Positions 8,193 through 10,000 of a stretch of DNA of 10,000 bases are shown piece by piece. Position 1 is the stretch's first letter. Each line of letters opens with the position of its first letter. A model generated the notes under the pieces. The model saw only the letters and a program-made list of their open reading frames with translations. It was not told the DNA's origin and ran no database searches. The stretch is from Penaeus vannamei (Eukaryota > Arthropoda > Malacostraca > Decapoda > Penaeidae), in contig NC_091569.1 in the NCBI RefSeq assembly GCF_042767895.1, positions 753,778 through 763,777 of the forward strand, read 5' to 3'. The translations under genes and the position numbers were made by a program.

Positions 8193-8213
8193 GGTTAGAA
8201 AGGAGCAAGGAAC
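8193..8213 (+). other. 5' UTR segment before the carbonyl reductase ATG
   Basis: Short sequence between a credible acceptor (CAG ending 8192) and the start codon. It ends GGAAC before ATGG, a reasonable start context. Confidence 0.5.
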
Positions 8214-8237
8214 ATGGCTGGAAAAAGGATTGCTGTG
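8214..8237 (+). CDS. Cbr1: Carbonyl reductase-like SDR, exon 1
   Basis: Eight codons, MAGKRIAV, then donor GTAAGA at 8238-8243 in phase 0. This is the first beta strand leading into the Rossmann fold of carbonyl reductase (NADPH), a cytosolic short-chain dehydrogenase/reductase that reduces ketones, aldehydes and quinones. The start is set by the short distance to the conserved VTGGNKGIG in the next exon, which matches the N-terminal length of the family. Because the coding exon is so short, it depends on the downstream exon for recognition. Confidence 0.88.
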
Positions 8238-8695
8238 GTAAGATTTTATTATACTTCATACGTAAAATGTTTTGTTGATCGTTGTAATTGTGAAAATGTA
8301 ATTATTTCTGGCTAAGAGTATTTTTTCCAATGACATATGAGTAATTATATTATCAGCCATTGCTTCTGATAATTTTTTAGTAAGTGTTTAAAAAATACTT
8401 GCATGGCTGACTTTGGCTCTGCACCTCTTCTGCTGATAAATCTCTAGCAATGGAAAAGAAACAACAATGTATATTCTAGCAAGATAGACCTTCCTGGTAA
8501 TTTGTCATCAAGAATGGAAGTGCTAGAAACTCTATTTGGCAAGAATAGCCACAATAGCATTCTATTGTCCTTTGCTAGAATGTGTAGTATGGATTTTGCA
8601 ACAATTAATTGACTGCCCCACTAGTGTGGGTATTTGTCTCAGATCACAGTACTTTCATTTGGATTTGTATATGATACATGATTACAAGCTTGTTT

Positions 8696-8774
<79 letters not shown>

Positions 8775-8851
8775 ATTTATATATGTGTATATAAAATAAT
8801 GTAGAATACTTTACTATTATTTCATTTAATTTGTGATATCTTCATTCACAG
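8238..8851 (+). other. Carbonyl reductase intron 1
   Basis: A 614-bp phase-0 GT-AG intron with donor GTAAGA and acceptor TTCACAG. It contains the (TA)n tract. The 87-codon frame at 8536-8799 ends in Tyr-Ile repeats from (TA)n and is not a gene. Confidence 0.88.
8701..8770. repeat. (TA)35 microsatellite
   Basis: Seventy bases of uninterrupted TA repeat within carbonyl reductase intron 1, followed by imperfect TA/TTTTA sequence to about 8795. It is self-complementary and can extrude as a cruciform. Confidence 0.98.
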
Positions 8852-8980
8852 GTGACTGGGGGCAATAAAGGAATTGGATATGGGATAATGAAAGAGTTAT
8901 GTGCCAAGTTTGATGGCATTGTTTATCTCACTGCCCGGGATGAAGGAAGGGGCCTGGCTGCTGTTGAAGACCTCAAGAAA
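8852..8980 (+). CDS. Cbr1: Carbonyl reductase-like SDR, exon 2
   Basis: Forty-three codons in phase 0 between acceptor CACAG (AG 8850-8851) and donor GTGAGC (8981). It opens with VTGGNKGIGYGI, the glycine-rich TGxxxGIG cofactor motif of classical SDRs in the exact form used by carbonyl reductases. It continues VYLTARDEGRGLAAVEDLKK: the LTARD segment after the second beta strand carries the Arg that favours NADPH in this family. An ATG-to-repeat frame starting here and running into (CT)n DNA (8852-9610) is an artefact of reading through the donor. Confidence 0.95.
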
Positions 8981-9802
<822 letters not shown>

Positions 9803-9934
9803 CTTGGCTTCGCTCCTCGTTTTCATCAACTTGACATTGACAATGCTGACAGCATTTCCAAGTTTACAAGTTATATAAAGAACACATATGGAGGGCTTGA
9901 TGTTCTAGTTAATAATGCAGCTATTGCCTACAAG
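9803..9934 (+). CDS. Cbr1: Carbonyl reductase-like SDR, exon 3
   Basis: Forty-four codons in phase 0 between AG 9801-9802 and donor GTAAAG (9935). Residues include FAPRFHQLDIDNADSI, where LDID is the adenine-contacting segment, and YGGLDVLVNNAAIAYK, the SDR NNAG region. This copy has NNAA where the mammalian enzyme has NNAG. Joined with exons 1 and 2 it gives 95 of the roughly 275 residues expected. The catalytic Ser and Tyr-x-x-x-Lys lie beyond the window. Confidence 0.95.
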
Positions 9935-10000
9935 GTAAAGTCATATATATATACATATGCATATAATAGTGTGTGTGTGTTGGGGGGGAATGTTGTGTGG
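9935..10000 (+). other. Start of carbonyl reductase intron 3
   Basis: Begins with donor GTAAAG and holds short TA- and TG-rich simple sequence and a run of G near 9980. It continues past the window. Confidence 0.85.

Overview
The window looks like nuclear DNA of an invertebrate animal, most likely a crustacean such as a penaeid shrimp. Three things support this. The recognisable genes are animal genes split by GT-AG introns. The intergenic DNA is AT-rich. About a quarter of the window is simple-sequence repeat: (CT)n, (GGAGAA)n, (TA)n and (CCCCTT)n. The host assignment is an inference from this style; nothing in the sequence proves it.

Layout. 1-117 is the end of a Wnt intron, and 118-269 is the last coding exon of a Wnt7-type ligand on the + strand. 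About 2 kb of AT-rich 3' UTR/intergenic DNA follows. On the - strand, 4097 down to 2282 holds a complete three-exon gene for mitochondrial ribosomal protein S33 (121 aa), with a poly(A) signal at 2233-2238. It lies tail-to-tail with Wnt. Its second intron (2396-3582) is mostly a polypurine (sense) satellite that includes a 14-bp minisatellite and a (GGGGAA)n block. Region 4125-4860 is unannotated upstream DNA. A dispersed repeat lies at 4861-5007, then about 1.05 kb of (GGAGAA)n-type polypurine satellite (5031-6080), then unique-looking DNA with a possible LTR relic beginning at 6451. A TATA-Inr pair at 6920-6955 could be the promoter of the next gene. The + strand from 8214 to the window edge holds the first three coding exons (95 aa) of a carbonyl reductase-like short-chain dehydrogenase. 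Its introns carry (TA)n and (CT)n satellites. Its putative 5' UTR intron carries a second copy of the dispersed repeat and a 133-nt imperfect inverted repeat.

The three genes (secreted signalling ligand, mitoribosome subunit, cytosolic reductase) are functionally unrelated neighbours. All large open frames inside the repeats (for example 300-383 codons at 5003-6154 and 338 codons at 2606-3622) are repeat artefacts. I found no previously undescribed protein system. The most interesting material is the repeat architecture: an RNA G-quadruplex-capable block 31 nt inside an intron, higher-order satellite units, a repeat family present in inverted orientation, and a foldback structure.
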